DNA from: Firmicutes bacterium HGW-Firmicutes-12
Lineage (GTDB): Bacteria; Bacillota; Peptococcia; DRI-13; PHAD01
Assembly (NCBI GenBank): GCA_002841595.1
Contig: PHAD01000010.1
Coordinates: forward strand, 1-40,298
DNA length: 40,298 nt
Direction: 5' to 3'
The position numbers and the translations under genes were made by a program. Shown here in pieces: positions 31,972-40,298 of the stretch. The notes beneath the pieces were generated by a model that ran no database searches, was not told the DNA's origin, and worked only from the letters and a program-made list of their open reading frames with translations. The first letter of the stretch is position 1. Each line of letters opens with the position of its first letter.

Positions 31972-32046
31972 TGGTACGCCCGGTAGGAATCGAACCTACG
32001 CACCTAGCTCCGGAGGCCAGTGCTCTATCCACTGAGCTACGGGCGC
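31972..32046 (-). tRNA. tRNA-Arg (anticodon CCG)
   Basis: Read on the minus strand, GCGCCCG pairs with CGGGCGT (last pair G-U), the D arm is GCTC/GAGC, the anticodon arm CTGGC-CTCCGGA-GCTAG has anticodon CCG for codon CGG, and the T arm has GGTTCGATTCC. The 3' CCA is encoded. It is a single tRNA gene with its own terminator. Confidence 0.97.
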
Positions 32047-32144
32047 ATATTAATGTTACATAAAAAAATGCAGCAGTCAGATTATAAACTATGGTGCGTT
32101 AAAAGTCAAAAGGTAAATAAGGCTAATTGATAGGGGGAATGGTT

Positions 32145-33401
32145 ATGATTAATCAATCCAGTATACGTGATATCGGACTTGCCCCTAAAGGGCAAGCGAA
32201 ACTAAGTTGGGTGCAGAATTATATGCCGGTATTGAATAGAATAAAGGATGGATTTAGTCTTGAAAAACCCTTTGCTGGAAAGAAGATTGTTATTTGTTTA
32301 CATTTAGAGGCCAAAACCGGTTATTTAGCTCAAGTTCTTAAAGCAGGGGGGGCAGAAGTTACTGTTACGGCTTCAAATCCACTTTCGACACAGGATGATG
32401 TAGTTGCAGCACTTGTAGAAAGTGGTATTAGAGCATTTGCGTGGCATGGGGCAAGCCAGGAGGAATACGAGATGCATCATCACCAAGCAATGGCCCAGGA
32501 ACCTGATTTAATAATTGATGATGGTGGGGATATCATAGCTCTGCTTCATAAAGAGTATTCCAAACAAATATCCAACATAATTGGTGGATGCGAAGAGACG
32601 ACAACTGGTATTTTGCGGCTTAAAGCCATGGAAAAATCGGGGGTTCTAAGTATACCGGTAATTGCTGTTAACGATGCACTGATGAAGTATCTTTTCGATA
32701 ATCGCTATGGAACGGGTCAGTCGGTATGGGAAAGTATTATGCATACTACTAATCTTGTTATAGCAGGTAAAAGTGTGATTGTTGTTGGGTATGGGTGGTG
32801 TGGCAAAGGCGTTGCTATGAGGGCTAAGGGACTTGGAGCTAGAGTAATAATAACAGAAATTGATCCAGTCAAAGCAAACGAGGCTTTGCTTGACGGATTT
32901 GAGGTTATGCCTATGCAAAGAGCAGCAGCAGCAGGCAATTTTTTTGTTACAGTAACGGGTAATTGTAATGTCATTCGTAAAGAACATTTTGATGTGATGC
33001 CTGATGGAGCGGTATTAGCAAATGCCGGGCATTTTGATGTAGAAATAAAAAAACCCGATCTATATGAAAGTGCACTTTCTACGCGTACTATAAAACCAAA
33101 TATTGAGGAATTTGTTTTAGCGGGTGGACGCAAAATATTTCTATTGGCTGAGGGTAGATTAGTGAATTTGGCTTCTGGTAATGGCCATCCGGTCGAAATA
33201 ATGGACCTATCCTTTGCTATTCAAGCCTTATCTATGCAATATTTATTAAAGACCAAAGAAACTCTTAAGCCTGGTGTTATTTCAGTACCACAAGAAATAG
33301 ATCAGAGAGTCGCTGATTTACGTTTGAACGCAATCGGAGTTGAAATAGACCGAATGACAAAAGAGCAGGAACAATATCTGGCAGATTGGGCCATGGGATG
33401 A
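32145..33401 (+). CDS. ahcY: Adenosylhomocysteinase
   Basis: The 418-residue enzyme splits S-adenosylhomocysteine into adenosine and homocysteine with bound NAD. The NAD-binding segment VIVVGYGWCGKGVAMRAKGLG (about 205-225) is split here into GYGWCGKG and following residues; CEETTTG and NGHPVEIMDLSFA match the substrate sites. This shorter form lacks the about 40-residue insert of animal and many proteobacterial enzymes and fits the archaeal/clostridial class. GGGGG seven bases before ATG 32145 fixes the start; earlier in-frame codons at 32127 and 32139 have none. It recycles the by-product of methylation by enzymes such as TrmL. It may be cotranscribed with the helicase gene, seven bases downstream. 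Confidence 0.95.
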   Translation: MINQSSIRDIGLAPKGQAKLSWVQNYMPVLNRIKDGFSLEKPFAGKKIVICLHLEAKTGYLAQVLKAGGAEVTVTASNPLSTQDDVVAALVESGIRAFAWHGASQEEYEMHHHQAMAQEPDLIIDDGGDIIALLHKEYSKQISNIIGGCEETTTGILRLKAMEKSGVLSIPVIAVNDALMKYLFDNRYGTGQSVWESIMHTTNLVIAGKSVIVVGYGWCGKGVAMRAKGLGARVIITEIDPVKANEALLDGFEVMPMQRAAAAGNFFVTVTGNCNVIRKEHFDVMPDGAVLANAGHFDVEIKKPDLYESALSTRTIKPNIEEFVLAGGRKIFLLAEGRLVNLASGNGHPVEIMDLSFAIQALSMQYLLKTKETLKPGVISVPQEIDQRVADLRLNAIGVEIDRMTKEQEQYLADWAMG

Positions 33402-33408
33402 GGGGAGT

Positions 33409-36195
33409 ATGAAGTACTCGAAGTATGTCTTTCTTGACCTAGAAACTACGGGACTTGATCCTAATAATGATAAAATAATTGAGATAGCAGCAATAACTAG
33501 CAGTTCTGATGGAGAAAGGTTAGTGTTTGAACAACTTGTGAAACCTGGGGTATCCCTATCGCCTTTTATTACGCAGTTGACAGGTATTAATGATGAAATG
33601 CTGGCGGTATCTCCTTGTTTTGACGATATCAAGGCAAGGCTTTTAGATTTTTTGCATGATAAGATAATTGTTGCTCATAATGGCAGTTTTGACATTGCTT
33701 TTATTGAAACAGCTTTAGGAAAAAAAATTGATAATCCTTCTTTGGATTCGCTGGAATTTTGCAAGCTAATATATCCTAGGATGAATTCCTATGCGTTGCG
33801 AAATCTAGCCCGATCCTTATCACTGGATGTTGATACAACACATCGGGCACTTCCTGATGTGCTTCTTTTAGAAAAGCTCTTTTATAAACTGTTAGATACT
33901 GCAAGGAGCTTTTCCCTGCAGACTATGCAGGGAATGTATTTTTTTATGCAGGATACAGACAACTCGTTAACCAATATATTTGCAGAAATATTGCGAGAAA
34001 AAGTTAAAAACTATGATTTTAACTTCAATCCCTCTCAATTTAACAATACGGAATTTGAAGAGGTTAATAATAACGAAGAAAAGATTATTAGCTGGGATAT
34101 TGGAGAACTTGAGAAAATGTTTTTTCCTGGTGGCGAAATTGCGGGAAGCTTGAAGGTATATCAAGAGAGGAAGCAGCAGGTGTCAATGATGAAGGCCGTC
34201 GGCAAAGCCTTTCAACAGCAGCGTCACTTGTTGGTTGAAGCAGGTACCGGTGTTGGCAAATCGTTGGCTTATTTGCTCCCAGCGGTTTATTGGGCTTTGG
34301 CGAACGGGGAAAAAGTAGTAGTAGCCACCCATACAATTGCGTTACAGGAACAATTATTTCGTGGCGAAATTGAGTCACTAAAAAATAACCTTTGTGTTAC
34401 TTTTAAAGCAGCAGTTCTAAAAGGGCGGAGCAACTATGTTTGTTTGCATAAATGGAAAACAATAAAGGATAATGTTAGCTCGTTAACATGGACCGAAAAA
34501 CTTTTAATGGCAAGAATAAGTCTTTGGTTGGAGCAGGATAAAACAGGGGATAGGGACACTATTACGTTAAGAGAATGGGAGAACGAAATCTATCTGCAGT
34601 TATGTTCATCCCGCGAAACTTGTTTGGGCTCATTGTGCTCTTATTTTCGAGAGTGTTTTTATCAAAAGATAAGGCAGAAGGTTCAGGCAGCAGATATAAT
34701 TATAGTAAATCATTCATTACTTCTATCAGATTTAAAAATGGGAGAAATGATACTACCTCCATATCAGTATTTAGTAATTGATGAAGCCCATCATCTTGAT
34801 GAAGAAGGTACAAAGCAGTTTAGTGATGTCTTTTCTTTGCGAGATTTTAGCAAAAATGCTGCACACTTAGTCAGAAGAGATATAAATGCTAATAGCGGAA
34901 TTCTATACTACTGGAAGAAACATTTTGCTTCTATACGAAATTATGATGAAAAACATGCACAATGTATGCTTGATAACATCAGTGCAGCAGATTTTTTGCA
35001 TAAAAGACTTAATGAGGTCATAGAAGATATAAAAGGATGTATTATAGCTAGCGACTTGCCGGAAACTACCAGAATAAGTGAGCAGAAGAGAAGTGAAAAA
35101 TGGTGGCAAACGATTATGCTCTTTTATGACAATTTATTAGTGGAAACATTTTCACTTTTAGATTGTATAAAAAGGCTGATAGCCGGTATAAATACAGAAG
35201 ATAAGAATCCTGAAGAGATAATGCCCCTACATGCCTTAAAAACATTGTATAGCCAGTTAAAAAATGATTATGAAATAGTTAAGCAATTTATCAGTTTAGA
35301 ACATGATGCCGAGAAGGTTTATTGGATAGAAAAGGACATCTATAGGATGGATTTGCGGTTTCACATTGCACCAATAAGTACTGGAACGTTATTTAATGAG
35401 ATGCTATTTTCTACAAAAGCCTCTGTCATTATGACTTCAGCTACACTCAGCGTTGAGGAAAGTTTTACTTATGTAATAGAGCAATTAGGCATTCCGGAGG
35501 AGCTAGTAGATACAGTACAGCTTCTATCACCCTTTTATTATGATGAACAAGCTTTATTATTGATTGACAGCAGTCTACCGGATCCGGCAAAAACCAGTGA
35601 GGAGGCATATAACCTTGCAGTAGCAGAAGGACTTCTACATTATATTAGAGTTACAAGAGGAAATACACTGGTCCTTTTTACATCTCATAAGCAGATACGT
35701 TATATGTATGGACAGCTTTCTGAACCATTGAGACAAATTGGACTGGAGTTATTTGCTGATGGTGTAAATGGACGTCGGCATACACTATTAAGTGAAATGA
35801 AAAATAACCCACAGGCAGTTGCCTTTGGGGCGAGTACTTTTTGGGAGGGCATTGATCTCCCGGGCGATACCCTTAAATCTCTCATTATAGTTAGGTTGCC
35901 GTTTGTACCACCAACCATTCCTTTAGTGGAGGCACGCCTTGAGGGATTAGAAAAAGAGGGTAAGAATGCATTTTTGAATTATAGCTTGCCTCAAGCTGTT
36001 TTACGCTTTAGACAAGGTTATGGCAGGCTAATAAGAACGATAGATGATAGTGGAGTGGTTATTATATTAGATAGGAGATTAATAACGAAGCGATATGGCA
36101 GAACGTTTATAAATTCTTTACCCAATCAAAAGTATTATGCAGGAGATATGGCTACACTTGTGGAAAGAGTAGTGGACTGGCACAAAAGAGTATAG
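33409..36195 (+). CDS. dinG: DinG-type DNA helicase with N-terminal DEDDh exonuclease domain
   Basis: The 928-residue protein has an exonuclease domain (about 1-165; FLDLETTGLD, HNGSFDIAF and HRALPDV with the DEDDh residues). The superfamily 2 helicase domain starts with GTGVGKSLAYLLPA (Walker A, about 280-293), has DEAHHLDEEG (Walker B, about 455-464) and ends with QGYGRLIRT (motif VI). Four cysteines (one in SNYVCLHKW, then the group CLGSLCSYFREC) mark an XPD-like [4Fe-4S] cluster, so the protein is expected to be DinG-like rather than a plain Bacillus-type DinG lacking the cluster. It works in DNA repair and R-loop or G4 resolution. GAGGGGAGT precedes the ATG. Confidence 0.93.
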   Translation: MKYSKYVFLDLETTGLDPNNDKIIEIAAITSSSDGERLVFEQLVKPGVSLSPFITQLTGINDEMLAVSPCFDDIKARLLDFLHDKIIVAHNGSFDIAFIETALGKKIDNPSLDSLEFCKLIYPRMNSYALRNLARSLSLDVDTTHRALPDVLLLEKLFYKLLDTARSFSLQTMQGMYFFMQDTDNSLTNIFAEILREKVKNYDFNFNPSQFNNTEFEEVNNNEEKIISWDIGELEKMFFPGGEIAGSLKVYQERKQQVSMMKAVGKAFQQQRHLLVEAGTGVGKSLAYLLPAVYWALANGEKVVVATHTIALQEQLFRGEIESLKNNLCVTFKAAVLKGRSNYVCLHKWKTIKDNVSSLTWTEKLLMARISLWLEQDKTGDRDTITLREWENEIYLQLCSSRETCLGSLCSYFRECFYQKIRQKVQAADIIIVNHSLLLSDLKMGEMILPPYQYLVIDEAHHLDEEGTKQFSDVFSLRDFSKNAAHLVRRDINANSGILYYWKKHFASIRNYDEKHAQCMLDNISAADFLHKRLNEVIEDIKGCIIASDLPETTRISEQKRSEKWWQTIMLFYDNLLVETFSLLDCIKRLIAGINTEDKNPEEIMPLHALKTLYSQLKNDYEIVKQFISLEHDAEKVYWIEKDIYRMDLRFHIAPISTGTLFNEMLFSTKASVIMTSATLSVEESFTYVIEQLGIPEELVDTVQLLSPFYYDEQALLLIDSSLPDPAKTSEEAYNLAVAEGLLHYIRVTRGNTLVLFTSHKQIRYMYGQLSEPLRQIGLELFADGVNGRRHTLLSEMKNNPQAVAFGASTFWEGIDLPGDTLKSLIIVRLPFVPPTIPLVEARLEGLEKEGKNAFLNYSLPQAVLRFRQGYGRLIRTIDDSGVVIILDRRLITKRYGRTFINSLPNQKYYAGDMATLVERVVDWHKRV

Positions 36196-36225
36196 GAATA
36201 TTTTAGTTGTGAGAGGAGTACCATA

Positions 36226-36879
36226 TTGAAACGACATGAATTCCCCATTATGCCGGATGCAGTAGATCTTTTAATTGCCGGGGTTGCTTTTATGGTTGTT
36301 TTCTACTATTGGTTTAACATAGCAGGGGTTGTTCTACCAATTCTATTTATACTTTTCACCTTGTATTTTTTTCGTAACCCTAATAGAGTATACGAAGGGC
36401 ATGAAGAGGATGTTATTGCTCCAGCAGATGGTTTTATTCAGTTTTTGGAAGATGTTGAAGAAGAGAAGTATATTAAAGGCCCAGCTGTGAAAATAAGTAT
36501 TTTTATGAATGTATTTAATGTCCATGTAAATAGAGCACCTATTGATGCTGTTGTTGATTTTATTGAATATAAGCCAGGCAAGTTTCTCCCGGCTTTTAAA
36601 GGGCATGCATCTCATATTAATGAAAGAAATTATATAGGCATTCGGAGTAAAAAAGATCCACATCTTATGATACTTGTAGTTCAAATCACTGGTTTTATTG
36701 CTAGAAGAATTGTATGTTGGGTAAAACCTGGTAAAGAATTGTCCAGGGGAGAGCGGTTTGGTATGATTAAGTTTGGATCTTGTGTTGAGGTATATTTGCC
36801 TAAAGGCTCAGAAATAAGTGTTAAGTTAGGTCAGAAGGTGCGTGGTGGCCAGACAATACTTGGGAGGTTAAAGATATGA
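36226..36879 (+). CDS. psd: Phosphatidylserine decarboxylase (Psd, short form)
   Basis: The 217-residue proenzyme makes phosphatidylethanolamine. It has two N-terminal membrane segments (about 10-45), then the conserved APADGFIQFLEDV, MNVFNVHVNRAP and HASHINERN stretches. The FGS tripeptide in KFGSCVEVYLP (Ser about 184) is the self-cleavage site that creates the pyruvoyl group on the small subunit. GAGAGGAG precedes a TTG start. The 3' end overlaps the next gene by 4 bases (ATGA), so it is coupled to phosphatidylserine synthase, and both steps are made together. Confidence 0.95.
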   Translation: MKRHEFPIMPDAVDLLIAGVAFMVVFYYWFNIAGVVLPILFILFTLYFFRNPNRVYEGHEEDVIAPADGFIQFLEDVEEEKYIKGPAVKISIFMNVFNVHVNRAPIDAVVDFIEYKPGKFLPAFKGHASHINERNYIGIRSKKDPHLMILVVQITGFIARRIVCWVKPGKELSRGERFGMIKFGSCVEVYLPKGSEISVKLGQKVRGGQTILGRLKI

Positions 36880-37379
36880 ATAAAAGGCTTATTCCCAATA
36901 TCATTACCCTTGCAAACCTTATTTTGGGAATAACATCCTTGTGGTATACAATGGGGGGGATGTACAAGGAGGCAGCATTAGCTATTCTATTAGCGATGGT
37001 ACTTGATGGAATGGATGGAAGGATTGCCCGTCATCTTCAGGTATCCTCTGATTTTGGAAAGGAACTAGATTCCTTGTCTGATCTGGTTTCGTTTGGCGTG
37101 GCTCCAGCTTTGCTTACGTATGCATCGGTACTCAAGAGCATTGGATATTTTGGTCTTACAATAGCGATTATATTTGCTCTTTGTGGAGCAGTCCGATTAG
37201 CTCGCTTTAATGTCATGATTACTAGTGATCATTTCATAGGTGTTCCAATAACCTTTGCTGGTCCGATGATGGCGATTTTTGTGCTTCTGGCTAATAGGTT
37301 GCCTCTTATCTTTTACCCTATTGCTATGTTGGGTTTGTCTTATCTGATGGTAAGTAACCTAAAGGTACCAAAGTATTAG
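36876..37379 (+). CDS. pssA: CDP-diacylglycerol-serine O-phosphatidyltransferase (PssA)
   Basis: The 167-residue integral membrane enzyme makes phosphatidylserine from CDP-diacylglycerol and serine. The CDP-alcohol phosphotransferase motif is complete: DGMDGRIARHLQ...GKELDSLSD, i.e. DGx2ARx8Gx3Dx3D (about 47-70), followed by FGVAPA. Several membrane helices surround it. The start overlaps the psd gene by 4 bases. The product feeds Psd, so the operon makes phosphatidylethanolamine. Confidence 0.95.
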   Translation: MNKRLIPNIITLANLILGITSLWYTMGGMYKEAALAILLAMVLDGMDGRIARHLQVSSDFGKELDSLSDLVSFGVAPALLTYASVLKSIGYFGLTIAIIFALCGAVRLARFNVMITSDHFIGVPITFAGPMMAIFVLLANRLPLIFYPIAMLGLSYLMVSNLKVPKY

Positions 37380-37468
37380 ATAATGAGTTATTTTAATTGG
37401 ACTGTCACAAACCTCTATATCTTTAATAATATATTTTGGAAAGAATTAAAAAGACGGAGGGTGACAGA

Positions 37469-37546
37469 ATGAAAGATATTAAAGCTGTTTATTTTATACG
37501 GTTACCACAATTTATGCGTAGTTTCTTGAAAAAAATAATTAAGTAA
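37469..37546 (+). CDS. spoVM: SpoVM-like 25-residue amphipathic peptide
   Basis: A short frame (ATG 37469, stop TAA 37546) encodes 25 residues: an N-terminal polar lead, then YFIRLPQFMRSFLKKIIK. The FIRLPQF stretch lines up with TIKLPKF of SpoVM of B. subtilis, including the proline needed for its membrane-curvature binding, and the following helix is amphipathic and basic. ACGGAGGGTGACAGA before the ATG is a very strong binding site, and a terminator directly follows. This argues for a real gene. SpoVM recruits SpoIVA to the forespore surface during coat assembly. It lies behind pssA with an 89-bp gap rather than by rpmB as in Bacillus. Confidence 0.65.
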   Translation: MKDIKAVYFIRLPQFMRSFLKKIIK

Positions 37547-37576
37547 AGGGAGTAGCTAGATGCACTCCCTTTTTTT
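37545..37576 (+). terminator. Intrinsic terminator
   Basis: AAAGGGAGT (37545-37553) pairs with ACTCCCTTT (37564-37572) with a 10-nt loop and a following T run. It ends the short SpoVM-like transcript and faces the TIGR04086 gene. Confidence 0.9.
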
Positions 37577-37578
37577 GT

Positions 37579-37983
37579 TCACCTTGATGAAAGACCTATT
37601 CCAATAAAACCGCCTAGTATTCCAGACAAAAGGGTAAAACCAATTCTTGTAGTAATTTGAGTCAGATTAATTGTGTCAGTACTCCAGATAAAACCTATAA
37701 GCAGAATTAATAAAAGATATAATATACTAACTGAAAATGCATGCACTAAACCTTTGCCTCCTGCTAAATAGGCTCCAATGATTGAGCCGCAGAGAATACT
37801 TATGAAGAATATGAATGTAGAAAAGTTGTTTAAAAGACTTTCTGAGATTGAAGTAAATTGCAGAAGCAAACTAACTAGTAGACTAAGAATTATTGCGATA
37901 ATAAATGCACTTATCAAACCCTTCATAACACAAGAAAAGCGAAAACCTTCACAGAAGGAGGGACCCTGAGACAGATTTTTCAT
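37579..37983 (-). CDS. TIGR04086 family membrane protein (YrzE-like)
   Basis: The 134-residue protein has four hydrophobic segments (about 18-42, 50-72, 78-100 and 110-130) with glycines and small residues, such as GSIIGAYLAGGKGL and SGILGGFIGIGLS. This fits the TIGR04086 family of small membrane proteins of unknown function in Firmicutes. CCAGGAGGTACGTAAGG precedes the ATG at 37983. It is a single gene converging with the SpoVM-like transcript unit. Some members are suspected to be linked with sporulation, but no direct function is known. Confidence 0.85.
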   Translation of the reverse strand: MKNLSQGPSFCEGFRFSCVMKGLISAFIIAIILSLLVSLLLQFTSISESLLNNFSTFIFFISILCGSIIGAYLAGGKGLVHAFSVSILYLLLILLIGFIWSTDTINLTQITTRIGFTLLSGILGGFIGIGLSSR

Positions 37984-38125
37984 CCTTACGTACCTCCTGG
38001 TTTTTTATATCTAATCCTTATGAGCCGGGTGAGTTATTTATGCTAGTAAAAGAAATGAATAACAATGGAAGGAAATGGAAAATATTTGTAGAAGTAGTAT
38101 AACAAATGTGATGGAGGGTACAAAT

Positions 38126-39271
38126 ATGTATAGAATAAAAGCTAAACTTGAAGTGGGTTGGTTAAAAAAGATGGCCGGTATTGCGAAAATATTTGAGCAT
38201 CATGCGAAGGTATTAAAATATATGGAAAAAGTCGTTAATAAGGGAGCAGCTGGAGAAAAAGAATGGTGGATTATAGGTTCAGTGTATGCAAAAGAAGCTC
38301 AATGGGATAAGGCAGGAAAAGCATTTCTAAGAGCCTTGGAGATAGACAGAAACAATCTTTTATACATGTACTGGTTGGCAAAAGCAAAAGCTGAAAATGG
38401 AGAGGATCATACAGCAGAAATTCTATATGATGAGGTACTGAAAAGGAACGGTTTCTTCTGTGAGGCTATATTTGCCAAAGGAAAAATTAGACTAAAACAA
38501 GGTGATACCCAAGGAGCTCTCATCTGTTTCGAAAAGTGCTGGAAAATGAAGCCTAATGATGCTGAAAATCTTAATTATATGGCCTTGTGTTGTCTAAAAA
38601 CAGGTGATACAAATAAAGCAGTAAACTGTTTAGATAAAGCAATAAAAATTAGTCCTCGTGATACTATTTTACTGGCTAATTATGGAACGGTATGTATAAA
38701 AATGAAACGATACCAAGAGGCTATTGGAATCATGGAGAAGCTAATTAATAAATCTTGTGAAACAGGAGTACTTAATTCGCTTGGCTATTGTTATAGCATG
38801 ATGCAAGATTATGAAAGGAGTATTGATTATTATAGGTTGGCGTTGGAATTAGAACCACAGAATCAAGATGTACAGTTAAATCTGGCTTCTGTTTATGCAA
38901 AGGTCGGAAAGAATATACAAGCTCTAGAGATTCTTAAAAGGCTAGTAATAAAAAATCCCATAGACTATCAGCTATTAAACAACTTGGCTTGGGTTTATGA
39001 AAGTATGCAGGACTATAATGCGGCTTTATGCCAGTATTATAGGAGCTTAGCGGTATCAATGGGAGAACCGGAGATTGCCTTTAACTTGATAAGCTGTCTT
39101 AAGAAGCAACATTATTATATTGAGGCAATGGATATAGTAGAACATTTGAAAAAAACTTCTGATTGGGAACAAACCTCTTGGTCGTCGCTAGCTCAAATTT
39201 ATGAAGCTCTGGGTGCTGATAATAAGGCTGTCGAGTACTATAATAAAGCTTTTGGTTTAGAACCTTGTTGA
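38126..39271 (+). CDS. TPR repeat protein
   Basis: From ATG 38126 (GGAGGG eight bases before) the protein has 381 residues; an earlier ATG at 38075 has no binding site. At least seven to eight tetratricopeptide repeats are seen from about residue 45 to the end, for example GDTQGALICFEKCWKMKPND and NKAVNCLDKAIKISPRD. There is no signal peptide or membrane helix, so it is likely cytosolic and acts in protein binding. Its partner is unknown. The 3' end is followed by folE at a 43-bp gap. Confidence 0.9.
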   Translation: MYRIKAKLEVGWLKKMAGIAKIFEHHAKVLKYMEKVVNKGAAGEKEWWIIGSVYAKEAQWDKAGKAFLRALEIDRNNLLYMYWLAKAKAENGEDHTAEILYDEVLKRNGFFCEAIFAKGKIRLKQGDTQGALICFEKCWKMKPNDAENLNYMALCCLKTGDTNKAVNCLDKAIKISPRDTILLANYGTVCIKMKRYQEAIGIMEKLINKSCETGVLNSLGYCYSMMQDYERSIDYYRLALELEPQNQDVQLNLASVYAKVGKNIQALEILKRLVIKNPIDYQLLNNLAWVYESMQDYNAALCQYYRSLAVSMGEPEIAFNLISCLKKQHYYIEAMDIVEHLKKTSDWEQTSWSSLAQIYEALGADNKAVEYYNKAFGLEPC

Positions 39272-39314
39272 AATGTGGTAAAATATATTAAATATGATTA
39301 AAGGGGTTACTTGA

Positions 39315-39878
39315 ATGGATTTTTCCAGAATTGAAAAAGCAGTCAGAGAAATTATTGAGGCTATTGGGGAAGATCCTGAACGAGAGGGACTAAAGGACAC
39401 ACCCTACCGCTATGCAAGAATGTGTGCAGAAATATTTTCCGGACTGGATAAAAATGCCGAAGAACATCTTGAGGTTTGTTTTAATGAACACCATGAAGAG
39501 ATGGTTTTAGTAAAAGATATTCCTTTTTATTCGTTTTGTGAGCATCATCTTTTGCCTTTTTACGGGCACGCTCATGTTGCTTATATCCCTAGAAAAGGGA
39601 AAGTAACAGGACTATCTAAATTAGCGCGGGTAGTAGAGGTATATGCACGCAGACCGCAGTTGCAGGAACGTCTTACTTCGCAAATTGCTGATACAATTGT
39701 TAAAGGATTAAACCCTCACGGAGTAATTGTAGTTATTGAAGCAGAGCATATGTGTATGACGGTTCGGGGGGTTAATAAGCCAGGAAGCAAAACAATAACA
39801 TCTGCTGTACGTGGGATATGCCGAACGCAGGAAGTGACTAGGACTGAAGCTCTTTCGTTAATATATGGGAGACGGTAG
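39315..39878 (+). CDS. folE: GTP cyclohydrolase I
   Basis: The 187-residue enzyme turns GTP into 7,8-dihydroneopterin triphosphate, the first step of folate (and other pterin or queuosine precursor) synthesis. The zinc cysteines and histidine are seen in [12 protein letters not shown] (about 74-85) and HMCMTVRGV (about 141-149); [20 protein letters not shown] and KPGSKT are further family motifs. Length is typical. AAGGGG precedes the ATG at 39315. A large bidirectional terminator follows. Confidence 0.97.
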   Translation: MDFSRIEKAVREIIEAIGEDPEREGLKDTPYRYARMCAEIFSGLDKNAEEHLEVCFNEHHEEMVLVKDIPFYSFCEHHLLPFYGHAHVAYIPRKGKVTGLSKLARVVEVYARRPQLQERLTSQIADTIVKGLNPHGVIVVIEAEHMCMTVRGVNKPGSKTITSAVRGICRTQEVTRTEALSLIYGRR

Positions 39879-39918
39879 GAAAAGACGGTCATTACAAAAA
39901 TATAGGTTTATAAAATGG

Positions 39919-39965
39919 TAATAGAGAAAGAATGGCTGATATTTTCAGGCATTCTTTCTCTATTA
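39919..39965. terminator. Bidirectional terminator
   Basis: TAATAGAGAAAGAATG (39919-39934) pairs with CATTCTTTCTCTATTA (39950-39965), with inner GCCTGA-like pairing. Both sides are AT-rich. It separates the convergent folE and flippase genes. Confidence 0.85.
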
Positions 39966-39979
39966 TTATCTCCTAAGTT

Positions 39980-40298
39980 TCACCTTGATGAGTTCGCCTT
40001 GAATAGTTGATTGAGAATAAGACGGGAGTACTTATCTCCCATAATTAGAAGCAGGAAGAAATAAACTATTGTGTGTGCTAGAACTAGAAGTATTAGCAAG
40101 ATAATATTATTTTGGATTAAATAAGCGGTAGCGTTAAGCATTTTTATAAGAATTAGTCCAGCAATAGATATTCGTACAAAAAATAATGGTTCTAGTTGAA
40201 GCCCTCCTTTTTTTCTAATAATTAGAATGTTTAGAAAGGCAGTAGCGACAAAACTAAAAACGTAACTAAAGGCAATACCTGAGATATAATAATCCGGT
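39980..40298 (-). CDS. C-terminal end of a SpoVB/polysaccharide-flippase-like membrane protein (partial)
   Basis: A minus-strand frame enters from the right edge and ends with TGA at 39980. The visible 105 residues start PDYYISGIAFSYVF and form three hydrophobic segments split by short basic loops, ending in LNQLFKANSSR. This fits the last helices of the MATE/MOP-type oligosaccharide flippases such as SpoVB or MurJ-like proteins. SpoVB is needed for cortex synthesis; which member this is cannot be told without the N-terminal part. The gene converges with folE. Confidence 0.65.
   Translation of the reverse strand, partial: PDYYISGIAFSYVFSFVATAFLNILIIRKKGGLQLEPLFFVRISIAGLILIKMLNATAYLIQNNIILLILLVLAHTIVYFFLLLIMGDKYSRLILNQLFKANSSR

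Noticed and set aside
32717-33133. 138-residue minus-strand frame inside the adenosylhomocysteinase gene
   Set aside because: The plus-strand gene is certain from motifs and length; the minus-strand frame has no binding site or domain.

Overview
The window looks like a chromosomal segment of a low-GC, Gram-positive, spore-forming anaerobe, most likely a clostridium of the Peptococcaceae type. This is inferred from AT-rich DNA, strong GGAGG-type ribosome binding sites, a T-box leader, a sigma-54 enhancer-binding protein with a hydrogenase module, an ferredoxin-type aldo/keto reductase, a SpoVM-like peptide, a SpoVB-like flippase end and FliK/FhlB-like proteins. No insertion sequence, phage gene or CRISPR array was seen. 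The species cannot be named from the sequence.

Layout. Positions 1-4000: the first codons of a leftward gene at the edge, an MFS transporter, a convergent two-component system (response regulator, then kinase) and a DUF4342 protein. Positions 4200-9420 form the most striking module: an activator that joins two ferredoxin clusters, an [FeFe]-hydrogenase-like H-cluster domain lacking the proton-transfer cysteine, a further Fe-S domain, PAS, sigma-54 AAA+ and HTH. It is followed by an array of repeated operator-like sites, a near-consensus -24/-12 promoter and a DUF485/sodium-solute symporter operon. The simplest reading is H2 or redox-controlled uptake of acetate or a similar acid. Positions 9457-11370: an AlaR/AlaT-like pair (Lrp regulator and aminotransferase) behind a T-box. 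Positions 11577-13893: an orphan P-II protein without the uridylylation tyrosine, an aldo/keto reductase and a divergent UppS-like prenyltransferase.

Positions 14150-18463 hold a leftward operon of a lipoprotein with a glycosidase-like barrel and a MacA/MacB-type ABC export system. Citrate synthase (18689) is read from a promoter covered by a perfect 28-bp palindrome. A DUF4931 HIT-like protein follows. The 760-bp gap before the beta-CASP RNase gene (21610) contains a promoter-to-terminator unit that looks like an unassigned structured RNA of about 350 nt. Next come a DUF4015 glycosidase-like protein, an unrecognised protein, the fatty-acid kinase pair FakA/DegV, a FliK-like/FhlB pair, a tiny cysteine-rich protein on the minus strand and an orphan substrate-binding lipoprotein.

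Positions 30799-40298 are mostly housekeeping: YkgJ-type cysteine cluster protein, TrmL, tRNA-Arg(CCG), adenosylhomocysteinase, a DinG-type helicase with an exonuclease domain, phosphatidylserine decarboxylase and synthase (a complete route from CDP-diacylglycerol to phosphatidylethanolamine), a SpoVM-like 25-residue peptide, a TIGR04086 membrane protein, a TPR protein, GTP cyclohydrolase I and the C-terminal end of a SpoVB-like flippase. All product calls come from reading motifs by eye; no database search was run.
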